In this document: positions 5,108-5,218 of the stretch, piece after piece
Position numbering within the stretch: position 1 is the first letter of the stretch
Layout of the letters: the number at the start of each line of letters is the position of its first letter
Assembly (NCBI GenBank): GCA_011042595.1
Contig: DQWO01000020.1
Span: 1 to 5,218 of the forward strand
Direction: 5' to 3'
DNA length: 5,218 nt
DNA from: Pseudomonadota bacterium
GTDB taxonomy: Bacteria; Desulfobacterota; Anaeroferrophillalia; Anaeroferrophillales; Anaeroferrophillaceae
The notes under the pieces: generated by a model
Told to the model about the DNA's origin: nothing
Seen by the model: only the letters and a program-made list of their open reading frames with translations
Database searches by the model: none
Made by a program: the position numbers and the translations under genes

Positions 5108-5124
5108 GCGGGCTTAACGCCCGC
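5108..5124 (+). terminator. Small GC-rich hairpin after motB, weak terminator candidate
   Basis: GCGGGC (5108-5113) pairs with GCCCGC (5119-5124) around a 5-nt loop, 28 nt after the motB stop. No T-tract follows (AACCCAATTT), so a standard intrinsic terminator is doubtful. It may instead stabilise the 3' end of the operon transcript or act with the structured repeat that begins 20 nt later. Confidence 0.35.
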
Positions 5125-5143
5125 AACCCAATTTGAAGGTATC

Positions 5144-5218
5144 AGGATGTTCCGGCATGGCTCTCGCTCATTCTCGCGGCACGTCGTGTGCCGCTCCGAG
5201 GTGTGTGCCGCGAATCAC
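5144..5218 (+). repeat. Structured intergenic repeat element, copy 2 (cut by window end)
   Basis: Bases 5145-5176 are identical to the minus strand of 2288-2257. Next is a hairpin with stem GCGGCAC/GTGCCGC (5176-5182 with 5188-5194) and a 5-nt loop, at the place where copy 1 has the GCCGGC hairpin. The stem sequence differs but pairing is kept. Then TCCGAGG and GCCGCGAATCAC match copy 1 again up to the last base of the window. It is inverted relative to copy 1, and the two enclose the fapA-motA-motB operon. Confidence 0.75.

Overview
The window looks like chromosomal DNA of a motile Gram-negative bacterium of moderate G+C content. The PomA/PomB-like stator genes, the DUF342 gene in front of them, two FCD-type GntR regulators and the hairpin-rich intergenic repeats would fit a Desulfobacterota/deltaproteobacterial genome. 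That placement is a weak inference, because the window has no rRNA or marker gene.

Layout. The left part (1-1832) is on the minus strand and reads, in transcription order, as a GntR/FCD regulator (1817 to 1092), a second paralogous GntR/FCD regulator (1007 to 315), and the first 107 codons of a peptidase-U32 family protein resembling the tRNA-hydroxylating TrhP/YegQ branch (322 to beyond position 1). The second regulator and the U32 gene overlap by 8 nt. The first regulator has a recognisable sigma70-type promoter at 1942-1916, with one GTATAC half-palindromic core inside its spacer and a perfect 10-bp palindrome just upstream. This suggests a regulated, possibly self-regulated, transcription unit.

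The middle (1833-2389, about 560 bp) has no gene I can support but is rich in structure. A complex inverted-repeat element (2159-2288) folds on paper into a long terminal stem carrying two internal hairpins. On both sides of it lie diverged copies of an AGCTAAT-rich repeat in opposite orientation (2074-2099 and 2353-2378). These two arms could pair with each other, and the 3' arm reaches into the Shine-Dalgarno sequence of the next gene. A third copy of the AGCTAAT repeat sits between the two regulators (1032-1094).

The right part (2390-5079) is a compact plus-strand operon: a DUF342/FapA-like protein, then motA and motB (PomA/PomB-like), with junctions of 3 nt and a 1-nt stop/start overlap. 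Together the last two encode a flagellar stator. Residues in both subunits resemble sodium-driven stators. After motB comes a small hairpin (5108-5124), then a second, inverted copy of the structured intergenic element (5144 to the window end). Comparing the two copies shows a 32-nt identical block followed by a hairpin whose stem sequence differs while pairing is kept.

No obviously new protein system is visible. The most interesting material is the intergenic structured repeat family and its possible effects on fapA translation and on the boundaries of the stator operon.
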